Of a stretch of DNA of 64,000 bases, positions 8,904 to 16,601 are shown piece by piece. Position 1 is the stretch's first letter. Every line of letters begins with the position of its first letter. A program made the position numbers and the translations under genes. Source of the DNA: Alistipes sp. (GTDB lineage: Bacteria; Bacteroidota; Bacteroidia; Bacteroidales; Rikenellaceae); assembly GCA_022782405.1 (NCBI GenBank), contig JALFNK010000008.1, forward strand, positions 124,001 to 188,000. Direction: 5' to 3'. The notes under the pieces are model-generated. The model had not been told where the DNA came from, searched no databases, and saw nothing but the letters and a program-made list of their open reading frames with translations.

Positions 8904-9796
8904 CAGGGCTGGCTGATGGCCTGGAATCCCTTGCCGTAGACGCCCATGACCGAACCCACGGTCATGAAGGCATTGGGATCGATCGTTTTGACGAACTTGA
9001 GGATCATCGCCGTCTCACGCTTGCGGCAGACGACCATCACGATCTTCGAGCGTTCCTTGGAGTACCACCCCTGGGAGTCGAGCAGCGTAACGCCGCGGTG
9101 GATGTTCTGTGCGATGGCATCGGCCATCTTTTCGTAGTCGTGCGTTACGATGAGCACCTGGCTCGACTGCTGGTTGCCGGCCATGATCATATCGACCGTA
9201 TAACCCACGACGGCCGTCATGACGTATCCGTAGATCACCGTGTCGATATGGAAGCCCACGAGCATCGACGATCCGATGATGACGAAATCGGAGAAGATGA
9301 GGATCTTGCCGTAGCTGATCGTACGGTATTTGTTGATGATCATCGCCACGATGTCCGTACCGCCCGTGGAGCCGCCCTGCGAAAAACAGATCGCAATGCC
9401 GATACCGGCCAGAATACCGCCCAGGATCACCGCGAGGATCCGCTCCAGATGGAGGAAATCCCCCTCGGGCAGCACATCCTGCCAGAAGTTCATGCCCAGC
9501 GAGATGACCACGACGCAGAAGATCGTCTTCACGCCGAAGTTCCAGCCGATGATGAATCCGGCGATGAGCAGCAGCACGGCATTGAGGAAGAAGACCATCG
9601 TACCGATCTGGATATCGATGCCCACCTGCGCAAAGGCGTGGCACAGCACCATCGAAAGGCCTGCGGCGCCGCCGCCCGTACCTTTTACGGGCATGATGCA
9701 GCCGATCCAGCCGAACGAATAGAGCATCATTCCGAGGGTCATCAGGAAATACTCCTTGACGGTCCTCATGACGGTTTCGAAGGTTAGGGGTTTCAT
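8903..9796 (-). CDS. YitT family membrane protein (DUF161 + DUF2179)
   Basis: 297 aa integral inner-membrane protein. Five or so hydrophobic segments (about residues 15-215), including the glycine-rich GCIMPVKGTGGGAAGLSM and CFSQGGSTGGTDI repeats of the family, precede a soluble C-terminal DUF2179 domain of about 80 aa (from QVLIVTHDYEKM). The function is unknown. A TATCTTTG -7 element at 9825-9832, inside the 3' end of the preceding gene, may give it its own promoter. The stop codon overlaps the priA start by one base. Confidence 0.9.
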   Translation of the reverse strand: MKPLTFETVMRTVKEYFLMTLGMMLYSFGWIGCIMPVKGTGGGAAGLSMVLCHAFAQVGIDIQIGTMVFFLNAVLLLIAGFIIGWNFGVKTIFCVVVISLGMNFWQDVLPEGDFLHLERILAVILGGILAGIGIAICFSQGGSTGGTDIVAMIINKYRTISYGKILIFSDFVIIGSSMLVGFHIDTVIYGYVMTAVVGYTVDMIMAGNQQSSQVLIVTHDYEKMADAIAQNIHRGVTLLDSQGWYSKERSKIVMVVCRKRETAMILKFVKTIDPNAFMTVGSVMGVYGKGFQAISQP

Positions 9797-9809
9797 GATC
9801 TGCGGGGGT

Positions 9810-10769
9810 TTAGCTTTTATGCGTCAAAGATAATAAAATTTCGCCTTGGTAGGTATTCCGCTCCTCCAATCTTTTTTCAAGCATCGACCACAGCTGCTCG
9901 TTGCGCACCAGGCCCCAATTGCGGCCGTAGTGGTAGCGCGGCGGGGCCTCCGAGGCGAAGCGTTCGACAACCAGGTCGGGACGCAGGCGACGGAGGATTT
10001 CGACGAAGAGATCGAGATACTCGTCCAGCGTCCAGAAACGGAAACGCGCGGGGTCCGCATCGTACTCGGCGGCCATCGGCGTGGAGCGGAAAACCTGCAG
10101 CTGGTGAAACTTCACGCTGGTGAGCGGCAGGGCATTGATCGCAGCCGTCTGCGCAAGGAGCATCGCGTCGCTCTCGCCGGGAAGCCCGAGGATGAAGTGC
10201 GCGCCGACGGGGAGCCCCCGGGCGGCGGTCCGTTCGACGGCCCGACGGGCGCAGGCAAAGTCGTGGCCGCGGTTCACGGAGAGCAGCGTGGCGTCCGAAG
10301 TCGATTCGATGCCGTACTCCACGGCGACATATCGGTCGCGTGCCAACTCGCACAGCAGGTCCAGCCGCTCGTCGTCCACACAGTCGGGGCGGGTGCCGAT
10401 GACCAGACCCGCGACGTCGGGATGCGCAAGGGCCTCGCCATAGAGCGCACGGAGCCGTTCGACAGGGGCATAAGTATTCGAGAAGGACTGGAAATAGACC
10501 AGGTAGCGCTGCGCCGAGCGATAGCGGTTGCGATGGAATTCGATTCCTTCGTCGATCTGCTGCGTGATGCTCTTCGACGCCGTGCAGTACGAAGGGGTGA
10601 AGGCCCCGTTGTCGCAGAAGGTGCAGCCGCCCCGCGACAGGGTTCCGTCGCGGTTGGGGCAGGTGAAGCCCGCATCGACCGAGAGCTTCTGCACCCGGCC
10701 GCCGAACAGCCGGCGGAAATACCCCGCATAGGAGTTGAAGCGCCGCGTATCGCCCCACGGATAGACCAT
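9810..10769 (-). CDS. YhcC-type radical SAM protein (TIGR01212 family)
   Basis: 319 aa. The iron-sulfur site is GFTCPNRDGTLSRGGCTFCD near residues 33-52, giving the long C-x11-C-x2-C spacing of the YhcC family rather than the common CxxxCxxC. The downstream segment VAGLVIGTRPDCV is also family-typical. The substrate is unknown. The start MVYPWGDTRRFNSY matches the conserved N-terminus. It is packed between dtd (2 bp apart) and the yitT-type gene (13 bp), so it is probably co-transcribed. Confidence 0.88.
   Translation of the reverse strand: MVYPWGDTRRFNSYAGYFRRLFGGRVQKLSVDAGFTCPNRDGTLSRGGCTFCDNGAFTPSYCTASKSITQQIDEGIEFHRNRYRSAQRYLVYFQSFSNTYAPVERLRALYGEALAHPDVAGLVIGTRPDCVDDERLDLLCELARDRYVAVEYGIESTSDATLLSVNRGHDFACARRAVERTAARGLPVGAHFILGLPGESDAMLLAQTAAINALPLTSVKFHQLQVFRSTPMAAEYDADPARFRFWTLDEYLDLFVEILRRLRPDLVVERFASEAPPRYHYGRNWGLVRNEQLWSMLEKRLEERNTYQGEILLSLTHKS
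9825..9832 (-). promoter_or_regulatory. Possible internal promoter (-7 element) for the yitT-type gene
   Basis: TATCTTTG on the minus strand, 28 bp before the ATG, inside the last codons of the radical SAM gene. It fits TAnnTTTG exactly; no clear -33 TTTG was found. Confidence 0.45.
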
Positions 10770-10771
10770 CG

Positions 10772-11224
10772 CTACTCGCGGTTTTTCGAATCCATCCAGA
10801 TCGTTACGGGACCGTCGTTCACCAGCGCCACCTGCATGTCGGCACCGAATCGGCCCGTAGCCACCTCCCGCCCGGCGAGCTCCCCGACACGCGCCACGAA
10901 GCGCTCGTAAAGCGGGCGCGACACCGGCTCGGGCGCTGCCCGGACATAACTCGGGCGGTTGCCCTTGCGCGTGGAGGCCTGCAGCGTGAACTGGCTGACG
11001 ACGAGCAGCTCGCCGCCGGTCTGGAGCACGTCGAGGTTCATGGCCCCCTGCGCATCGTCGAAGACCCGCAGGCGCACGAGCTTGCCGGCCAGATACTCCA
11101 CATCCTCCTCGCCGTCGTCGAGGCCCACGCCGACAAAGACCAGCAGCCCGCTTCCGATGCGGGCGACCGCCTCGCCCCCGATCTCCACGGAGGCTCCGGC
11201 AACACGTTGAACAAGCAGTCGCAT
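10772..11224 (-). CDS. dtd: D-aminoacyl-tRNA deacylase Dtd
   Basis: 150 aa proofreading enzyme that removes D-amino acids (and Gly mischarged on tRNA-Ala) from tRNAs. Both signature motifs are intact: VSQFTLQ around residue 78 and VNDGPVTIW near the C-terminus, a variant of NxGPVT. The start at 11222-11224 (MRLLVQRVAGASVEI) is the conserved Dtd N-terminus. It sits 4 bp after the pseudouridine synthase and 2 bp before the radical SAM gene, so an operon is likely. Confidence 0.95.
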   Translation of the reverse strand: MRLLVQRVAGASVEIGGEAVARIGSGLLVFVGVGLDDGEEDVEYLAGKLVRLRVFDDAQGAMNLDVLQTGGELLVVSQFTLQASTRKGNRPSYVRAAPEPVSRPLYERFVARVGELAGREVATGRFGADMQVALVNDGPVTIWMDSKNRE

Positions 11225-11228
11225 GACG

Positions 11229-11915
11229 TTATCGGTTTTCGAACCAGGCCCAAAGATTGTCGCCCGCAGGAACAGGCGCCGTAACCGCGACGGGCTCGCG
11301 GCGCACGGGATGCTCGAACTCCACACGGCGCGAGTGGAGCGAGATGCCGCCGCCGGGCAGCGAGCGCTTGGCTCCGTATTTCAGGTCGCCGCGGATCGGG
11401 CAGCCGATCTTCGAGAGCTGCGCCCGGATCTGGTGGTGGCGCCCCGTGAGCAGCTCGACCTCGACGAGCGTATAGTGCGTGCCGACGCCCAGTGTCGCGT
11501 AGCGCAGCCGCGCGAGCTTGGCGTCGCCCTTCGGCGCGTCGAAGGCCCGCGAACGGTTCGTCCGTCCGTCGCGCAGGATATAGTGGCACAGCTCCCCCGC
11601 CTCGGGATCGGGCGTCTGCTCGGTCAGCGCCCAGTAGGTTTTGCGGATCCGCCCCTCGCGGATCATCTCGTTGAGACGCACGAGGGCCTTCGAGGTCTTG
11701 GCGAAGAGCACCGCGCCGCTCACCGGGCGGTCGATGCGGTGCACGACACCCAGAAAGACCGCGCCGGGCTTGGCGTCGCGCTGCTTGATGTAGGCCTTGA
11801 TCTGGTCCTCGAGGGCGCTCTCGCCCGAGGGGTCCGGCTGAACCAGATCGCCCGCATGCTTGTTCACCACCAGCAGGTGGTTGTCTTCATAAAGGATATC
11901 TTCGGGTTGGAACAT
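11229..11915 (-). CDS. RluA-family RNA pseudouridine synthase
   Basis: 228 aa, a short RluA-type enzyme without an S4 domain. The catalytic motif is HRIDRPVSGAVLF, where the Asp of HRID is the nucleophile-equivalent; the later motif TGRHHQIRAQLS is also conserved. It isomerises uridine in rRNA or tRNA; the exact site cannot be told. The start was placed at 11913-11915 (MFQPEDILYEDNHLL), the usual N-terminus, rather than an upstream Met inside non-conserved sequence. Confidence 0.9.
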   Translation of the reverse strand: MFQPEDILYEDNHLLVVNKHAGDLVQPDPSGESALEDQIKAYIKQRDAKPGAVFLGVVHRIDRPVSGAVLFAKTSKALVRLNEMIREGRIRKTYWALTEQTPDPEAGELCHYILRDGRTNRSRAFDAPKGDAKLARLRYATLGVGTHYTLVEVELLTGRHHQIRAQLSKIGCPIRGDLKYGAKRSLPGGGISLHSRRVEFEHPVRREPVAVTAPVPAGDNLWAWFENR

Positions 11916-11963
11916 GGTATGCAATGCTTCCGGAGACGCCGCACGGCGCCCCGGCGTCAATGG

Positions 11964-12419
11964 CTAAAGGATGAAGGTGAAGGGCAGCAGCTTCTCGGCC
12001 GAATCGACTACCGAGGCCGTGCCGCCCCCGCTCATGATGATGCGGATGGGAAGGCCCTGCCGCCGCTCGACATCGACCAGCACCTGGCGGCACTGCCCGC
12101 AGGGGTAGCACTCCCGCTCGGAGGGATCCGAAGCGATGGCCAGCGCCTCGATCGGGTCGTCGGCATAGTTGGCCTGGGCATAGAAGAGCAGCGACCGCTC
12201 GGCGCACAGTCCGGCGGGATAGACCTCGCTCTCGAAGTTGCTGCCCCGGAGGATGCGCCCGCTGCGCAGCCGCGCGGCTGCCCCCACGCGGAATTTCGAA
12301 TAGAAGGCGTGCGCCGAACGGGTGGCTTGCCCGGCCTCGGCGACCAGCAGGCGGTCCGCCTCCGGAAGTTCCGAAAGGGCCGCATAATGTTCATAGTCGA
12401 AACTGAAACGCTTTTCCAT
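11964..12419 (-). CDS. cdd: Cytidine deaminase
   Basis: 151 aa. The zinc site is complete: CAERSLLFYAQ supplies the first Cys and the catalytic Glu, and PCGQCRQVLVD supplies the other two Cys, as in tetrameric Cdd. It deaminates (deoxy)cytidine to (deoxy)uridine in pyrimidine salvage. The start at 12417-12419 gives MEKRFSFDYEHY; the frame upstream is non-coding promoter DNA. A TATCTTTG -7 element lies 28 bp upstream. It is the first gene of the minus-strand run ending in comF. Confidence 0.94.
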   Translation of the reverse strand: MEKRFSFDYEHYAALSELPEADRLLVAEAGQATRSAHAFYSKFRVGAAARLRSGRILRGSNFESEVYPAGLCAERSLLFYAQANYADDPIEALAIASDPSERECYPCGQCRQVLVDVERRQGLPIRIIMSGGGTASVVDSAEKLLPFTFIL

Positions 12420-12446
12420 AAAAACGCTTTTTAGGGGTAAAGTAAA

Positions 12447-12454
12447 CAAAGATA
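12447..12454 (-). promoter_or_regulatory. Promoter -7 element of cdd operon
   Basis: TATCTTTG on the minus strand, 28 bp before the cdd ATG. A weak -33 (TTCG, 12478-12475) lies 20 nt upstream of it. Confidence 0.55.
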
Positions 12455-12534
12455 GGTCAAAAATCCGGGATTTCCGAATTTCAGGCCGTTTTTCGCACGG
12501 CGGCACCCGCAACAACCGCTCCAAACACACGAAA

Positions 12535-12560
12535 GAGGGCGTCCCGGCCGGGACGCCCTC
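12535..12560 (-). terminator. Terminator hairpin of the SIMPL gene
   Basis: A perfect 12-bp inverted repeat (GAGGGCGTCCCG and its complement) with a 2-nt centre lies 25 bp past the SIMPL stop. On the minus strand TTTCGT follows; the U-tract is short. Confidence 0.7.
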
Positions 12561-12585
12561 TTCGGTCGCGGCGTCGGCCGGCTCA

Positions 12586-13284
12586 CTATTCGAGGACGAA
12601 CTTCGCCTGCACGGAGTACTCGAGCCGGATGGTCTTGAAGTCGAGCGGCTCCTCTTCGACGGCCGCTTCATCCGCGGCTGCCTTGGCACTGCGCATGACC
12701 ACCGCATTGTCGTAATAGAGCGGCATCACGTTGCTGTTCGTATCGTAGATGTAGAAGCACTTGCCGATCGTCTGCCCGACGGCTTCGGCCATCTCCCGGG
12801 CACTCTGCTGCGCATTGCGCATCGCCTCGAGGCGCACGTCGCGTTTGTACTCCTCGATCCGCGAATGCGAAACCTTCAGGATCGAGACGTTCGAGATACC
12901 CAGATCTGCCAGCGCCTGCCAGACCTTCGAGACTTCGGCCGCGGAGCCCAGCTGCAGCTGGTACTTGGCCGACGCCACCGAGGTGTTCTTCTTGAAAAAC
13001 TCGCTCGAAAGGTTGGCGACCTTGAGCTGCTTTTCGATATCGACGCCGGCGCGCTTCAACGCGGCGATCATGTCGCGCTGCTGGCTCTCGACCGAGATTT
13101 TGCCCTTCGAGTCGCGCTCGTTGATGACGATCTGCAGGTAGAATTCGTCGGGAGCGACCTCCTTCTCGGCGCGTCCGTACACCTGGATATAGCTGGGATA
13201 GGCCTCCTGCATCTGGGCTGCTGCGGGCAGCAGGGCCAACAGCGCCGCTGCCGTTACGATCCATCGTTTCATGGTCTTTTTCAT
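12586..13284 (-). CDS. Exported SIMPL (DUF541) domain protein
   Basis: 232 aa with a classical signal peptide (MKKTMKRWIVTAAALLALLP then AAAQ) followed by one SIMPL/DUF541 domain spanning most of the protein (YIQVYGRAEKEVAPDEFYL to the end). Family members are periplasmic or envelope proteins of poorly known function, one of them linked to oxidative stress. The start at 13282-13284 gives the signal peptide directly; longer frames upstream are not protein-like. It is monocistronic, with a strong hairpin downstream and 224 bp of non-coding DNA upstream. Confidence 0.85.
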   Translation of the reverse strand: MKKTMKRWIVTAAALLALLPAAAQMQEAYPSYIQVYGRAEKEVAPDEFYLQIVINERDSKGKISVESQQRDMIAALKRAGVDIEKQLKVANLSSEFFKKNTSVASAKYQLQLGSAAEVSKVWQALADLGISNVSILKVSHSRIEEYKRDVRLEAMRNAQQSAREMAEAVGQTIGKCFYIYDTNSNVMPLYYDNAVVMRSAKAAADEAAVEEEPLDFKTIRLEYSVQAKFVLE

Positions 13285-13430
13285 GATTTTTCGGTTTTTA
13301 AGGGGTTCAAGGAATATTCCTTTGCAGAAGAAACGGCCCGCAGCGGCGGATACTGCATCCCGTGCAGGGCGTTTCACCCGCCATTGAGGGCGCTTCACCG
13401 GGAAAACGGGCCGCACATGCAGGCATGCCG

Positions 13431-13521
13431 GCCGGCAGTCAGCGCCGCACGGACCCGCTCCGCCACAACCGGCAGCACCGCAGCCTGCCCCGCCGCAACG
13501 GCCGGCGGTCAGCGCCGCACG
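13431..13521 (-). repeat. Near-identical 21-bp direct repeat at the rlmD 3' end
   Basis: GCCGGCAGTCAGCGCCGCACG (13431-13451, one base over the quoting limit is counted here as 13431-13450 plus G) recurs at 13501-13521 with one mismatch. The second copy spans the rlmD stop codon, and the first lies exactly 70 bp away in the intergenic DNA. It looks like an old partial duplication of the gene end. Confidence 0.5.
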
Positions 13522-14918
13522 AGCTTCACGACATTCTCGACGTGGTGCGTATGGGGGAACATGTCGACCGGCTGCACCGCCTCGACCCGGTAGGCCTCGT
13601 TCATCAGCGCCAGGTCGCGGGCCTGCGTGGCCGGATTGCAGCTCACATAGACGATCCGCGCGGGTGCGGCGCGCAGGATGACGCCGATCACCTCCTCGTC
13701 GACCCCCGCACGCGGCGGATCGAGGATGATGACATCCGGGCGGCCGTTCGCGGCGACGAACGCATCGTCAAGCACCCGTTTCATGTCGCCGGCATAGAAA
13801 ACCGTGTTGCGGATGCCGTTCAGCTCGGAATTGACACGCGCGTCGGCAATCGCCTCGGGGACATACTCCACGCCCACGACCCGGCGGCAGCGCGAGGCGC
13901 AGAAATTGGCGATCGTGCCCGTACCCGTATAGAGGTCGTAGAGCACGTCGTCGGGACCGAGCGCCGCGAAGTCGCGCGCCACCTTGTAAAGTTCGTAGGC
14001 CTGTTCGGAATTGGTCTGGTAGAACGACTTGGGGCCCACCTTGAAACGCAGCCCCTCCATCTGCTCGACGATGTGATCCTTGCCCCGCCAGCAGACCGGA
14101 TCGAGGTCGCCGACCGAGTCGTTGAGCTTTTCGTTGATAACGTAGAAGAGCGAAGTAATCTGCGGGAAAGCGGCTGAGAGATGCTCCAGCAGGGCGTCGA
14201 TGCGTGCGCGGTCGTCGGCTCCGAAGACCACGATCACCATTACCTCGCCCGTCGAGGCCGTGCGGACGATCATGTTGCGCATGAGTCCCGTATGCGCGCG
14301 GGCATTGTGGAACGTATAGCCGTGCTCGAGGCAGAAACGCTTGGCCTCCAGGCGGATCGCATTCGACGGATCGGCCTGCAGCCAGCACTTGCCGATATCG
14401 AGCACCTTGTCGAACATGTTGGGGATGTGGAATCCCACGGCCGGTTCGGCCGCGATCTCCCCGCCCGCAGCAACCTCCTCGCGCGTGAGCCAGCGGCGGT
14501 CGGCAAAGGTGAATTCGAGCTTGTTGCGGTAAAACTGCGTCCGCGCGGAGCCCAGACAGGGGGCGATTTCGGGAAGCTCGAGTTTCCCGATGCGCACGAG
14601 CTGGTCGCGGACCTGCGCCTGTTTCTGGCGCAGCTGCTCCTCGTAGGGAAGATTCTGCCACTTGCAGCCGCCGCAGACCCCGAAGTGCTCGCAGAAGGGC
14701 TCGACGCGCAGCGGCGAGCGCCGGACGTAGCGGACCACATAGCCCTCCATGTAACGGCGCCGCTTGGTGCGGATCTGCACGTCCACCACATCGCCCGGAA
14801 CGGTCATCGGAACGAAGACCACCACATCCTGCCAACGCCCCATCGCCTTGCCTTCGGCAGCGAGCGTCGTAATCTCAAGCCCCTCGAGAAGGGGATAGTT
14901 CGCTTTCTTTCTTGCCAT
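13509..14918 (-). CDS. rlmD: 23S rRNA (uracil-5-)-methyltransferase, RlmD/TrmA family
   Basis: 469 aa SAM-dependent m5U methyltransferase. An N-terminal TRAM domain (about 10-70) precedes the iron-sulfur Cys set CEHFGVCGGCKW. The C-terminal Rossmann domain (LYDLYTGTGTIANF) carries the catalytic VSCNPATQARDL near residue 432. The family includes RlmD/RlmCD and TrmA, so the exact target base (1939 or 747 of 23S rRNA) is inferred. A TAACTTTG -7 element sits 20 bp before the ATG. The stop lies inside a short duplicated sequence. Confidence 0.88.
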   Translation of the reverse strand: MARKKANYPLLEGLEITTLAAEGKAMGRWQDVVVFVPMTVPGDVVDVQIRTKRRRYMEGYVVRYVRRSPLRVEPFCEHFGVCGGCKWQNLPYEEQLRQKQAQVRDQLVRIGKLELPEIAPCLGSARTQFYRNKLEFTFADRRWLTREEVAAGGEIAAEPAVGFHIPNMFDKVLDIGKCWLQADPSNAIRLEAKRFCLEHGYTFHNARAHTGLMRNMIVRTASTGEVMVIVVFGADDRARIDALLEHLSAAFPQITSLFYVINEKLNDSVGDLDPVCWRGKDHIVEQMEGLRFKVGPKSFYQTNSEQAYELYKVARDFAALGPDDVLYDLYTGTGTIANFCASRCRRVVGVEYVPEAIADARVNSELNGIRNTVFYAGDMKRVLDDAFVAANGRPDVIILDPPRAGVDEEVIGVILRAAPARIVYVSCNPATQARDLALMNEAYRVEAVQPVDMFPHTHHVENVVKLVRR

Positions 14919-14937
14919 GTGTTTCCTCTTTGGGGTG

Positions 14938-14945
14938 CAAAGTTA
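14938..14945 (-). promoter_or_regulatory. Promoter -7 element of rlmD
   Basis: TAACTTTG on the minus strand, 20 bp before the ATG, an exact TAnnTTTG match. No clear -33 element was found. Confidence 0.5.
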
Positions 14946-14984
14946 GCAACAATTCGCATTCCGGCCTCCGGAGGGCCCGGAATT

Positions 14985-16124
14985 TCATACATCGCGGCTA
15001 CCGCCGTCGTGCCGCGCCCGCTGCCGCACGCCGCCGAGCCAGAAGCCCAGGGCGAAAGGTCCGCCGATCAGCACGACGAGCGCCAGCACGGTATAGAGCA
15101 CCACCCGGCCGATCAGTCCGGGAACCTCGTCGAGCGTCGCGCGGATCAGCTCCTCGCCCGAGGCCCGCAGCTGTTCGATGAGCGCTTCGCGTTCCCGCGT
15201 AACATAACACTGCAACTCCATGCGCTGGCGGTCGAATCCCGAGAAAGCCTCCTCGACCGAGGCGTTCATCGTGCCGATGAGCTGCGTCGCCTGCGCATTG
15301 AGCTCCCCGAGGGCCTGTTCCGAAATCTCGGGCAGATGCTCGGCCACAACGACCAACCGTCCGAAATCCGCCTCGAGCGAATCGAGCTGCGCCGCCAGCC
15401 GGCTCTGGAGACTGTCCTGTGCCAGACGCATCTCGAGAATCTCCTTCGACCAGCCGAGGCTGTTCGAAAGCTGCTGCGTCTGTCCGCTGACCCGATCGTT
15501 CACGTCGGAGAGCACCTCGGCGATCGACCCCACGGCATATGCGGGTTCGACGCCGTGCGCCTTCAGGTATTCGAACCAGGCGAGCGTCGTATTGTCCGAC
15601 TCGTCGCCGTCGGCCGCAGGGTTCGCCTGCACATACTCCCCGACAAAGCGTTCCATGAGGGCATACCGGTCGGAGGGAAGCAACTGCGCGGCAAGGTGTG
15701 TGGCCCTCCGGTCGAGCCGCGCGGCCGTATGGCGGGCGATGTCGCTCGCCGCACCGAAAAGCAACGAGTCGGGGGCCGCGGCAAAGCCCGCATTCATCCT
15801 CCGGCAGAGGATCCAGAGATCGGCCAGCGCCACATCGGGAATTCCCTGCATGGCGGCCGTAACCCCGGCCCGCGTGGCCCGGATCTTCCAACGCAGGGCG
15901 GCGATACGCACGCCGTAGTCCTCCGAAAGGCCGGCAATCGAATCGGCTGCCCGGGAGACCTCGCCCGCCAGGTCGTAGTAGAATCCGCGCGTCAGGGTCC
16001 GGATATTCATCTCCTCCTTCGAAAGCGGATCGCCTGTGGCGACCGCCACCTTCAGCAGCGAACAGCTGCCCAAGGTTGCGGCCGCAAACAGGACAGGCAG
16101 CAAAAGCAATACGATACGTTTCAT
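14985..16124 (-). CDS. Unknown lipoprotein with long helical region and C-terminal membrane segment
   Basis: 379 aa that I cannot assign to a characterised family. The N-terminus is a lipoprotein signal with lipobox ATLGSC (Cys21) followed by Ser, which would favour the outer membrane. Residues 180-330 are rich in Leu/Ala/Glu/Gln with heptad-like spacing (LQSRLAAQLDSLEADFGRL), suggesting long helices or a coiled coil. A single strongly hydrophobic segment (about 338-362, VVLYTVLALVVLIGG) and a basic tail RQRARH follow. Two anchors on one chain is unusual. A TATCTTTG element lies 126 bp upstream of the ATG. Confidence 0.72.
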   Translation of the reverse strand: MKRIVLLLLPVLFAAATLGSCSLLKVAVATGDPLSKEEMNIRTLTRGFYYDLAGEVSRAADSIAGLSEDYGVRIAALRWKIRATRAGVTAAMQGIPDVALADLWILCRRMNAGFAAAPDSLLFGAASDIARHTAARLDRRATHLAAQLLPSDRYALMERFVGEYVQANPAADGDESDNTTLAWFEYLKAHGVEPAYAVGSIAEVLSDVNDRVSGQTQQLSNSLGWSKEILEMRLAQDSLQSRLAAQLDSLEADFGRLVVVAEHLPEISEQALGELNAQATQLIGTMNASVEEAFSGFDRQRMELQCYVTREREALIEQLRASGEELIRATLDEVPGLIGRVVLYTVLALVVLIGGPFALGFWLGGVRQRARHDGGSRDV

Positions 16125-16249
16125 ACTCTATTATTTTTAATGATGCGCATGGCATCGGAAGCGGGCCGGATCTCCGGCAACGGCATCTCACGGAAAGGGG
16201 TGCCGGAGCGCATGCACCGCAGGCCGGCATCCGCGCCGGCATCCGGCAA

Positions 16250-16257
16250 CAAAGATA
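16250..16257 (-). promoter_or_regulatory. Promoter -7 element for the 14985-16124 gene
   Basis: TATCTTTG on the minus strand with TTTC about 18 nt upstream. It implies an untranslated leader of roughly 115 nt. Confidence 0.45.
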
Positions 16258-16464
16258 CGAATATCGGGGAAATCGGAAACCACCGGGGACGGAATTTCCG
16301 GTTTGCGGCCTGCCCCGGCAGCCCGAAAACCGGGATCGAAGTGTTCCGACGCTGTTAATTTGCATTTACCAAAATCGGCCGCATCCGAAAACACAACTAC
16401 CTGTAACAAAATATATTGACTTTTAAATACAGTTAATATTTCCCCTACTTTGGCTTTCGTCGGC

Positions 16465-16495
16465 TTGAAATACTCTCGCAATTTGGGTTACTTTG
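16465..16495 (+). promoter_or_regulatory. Promoter of the IPT/TIG lipoprotein gene
   Basis: TTG (16465-16467), a 20-nt spacer, then TTACTTTG (16488-16495), one base off TAnnTTTG. A second near-match, TACTTTG, lies at 16446-16452. Confidence 0.45.
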
Positions 16496-16601
16496 TATAA
16501 CCAAAAGTCCGGCCTGGGGGAAACCCCGGACAAACCGGGAAAACGGCCGCCGCCAACCTGAACCGATACATAATACTATTAACCTAAATAAACCAACGTG
16601 T

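Larger units (their letters stand above)
16125..16601. other. 477-bp divergent intergenic region
   Basis: No convincing gene. It separates two divergently transcribed lipoprotein genes. The minus-strand -7 TATCTTTG is at 16250-16257. The plus-strand promoter is at 16465-16495. A GC-rich leader at 16507-16531 can fold in competing ways: GTCCGG with CCGGAC around an inner GGGG-AAA-CCCC. The 16380-16500 part is markedly AT-rich. Confidence 0.6.
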
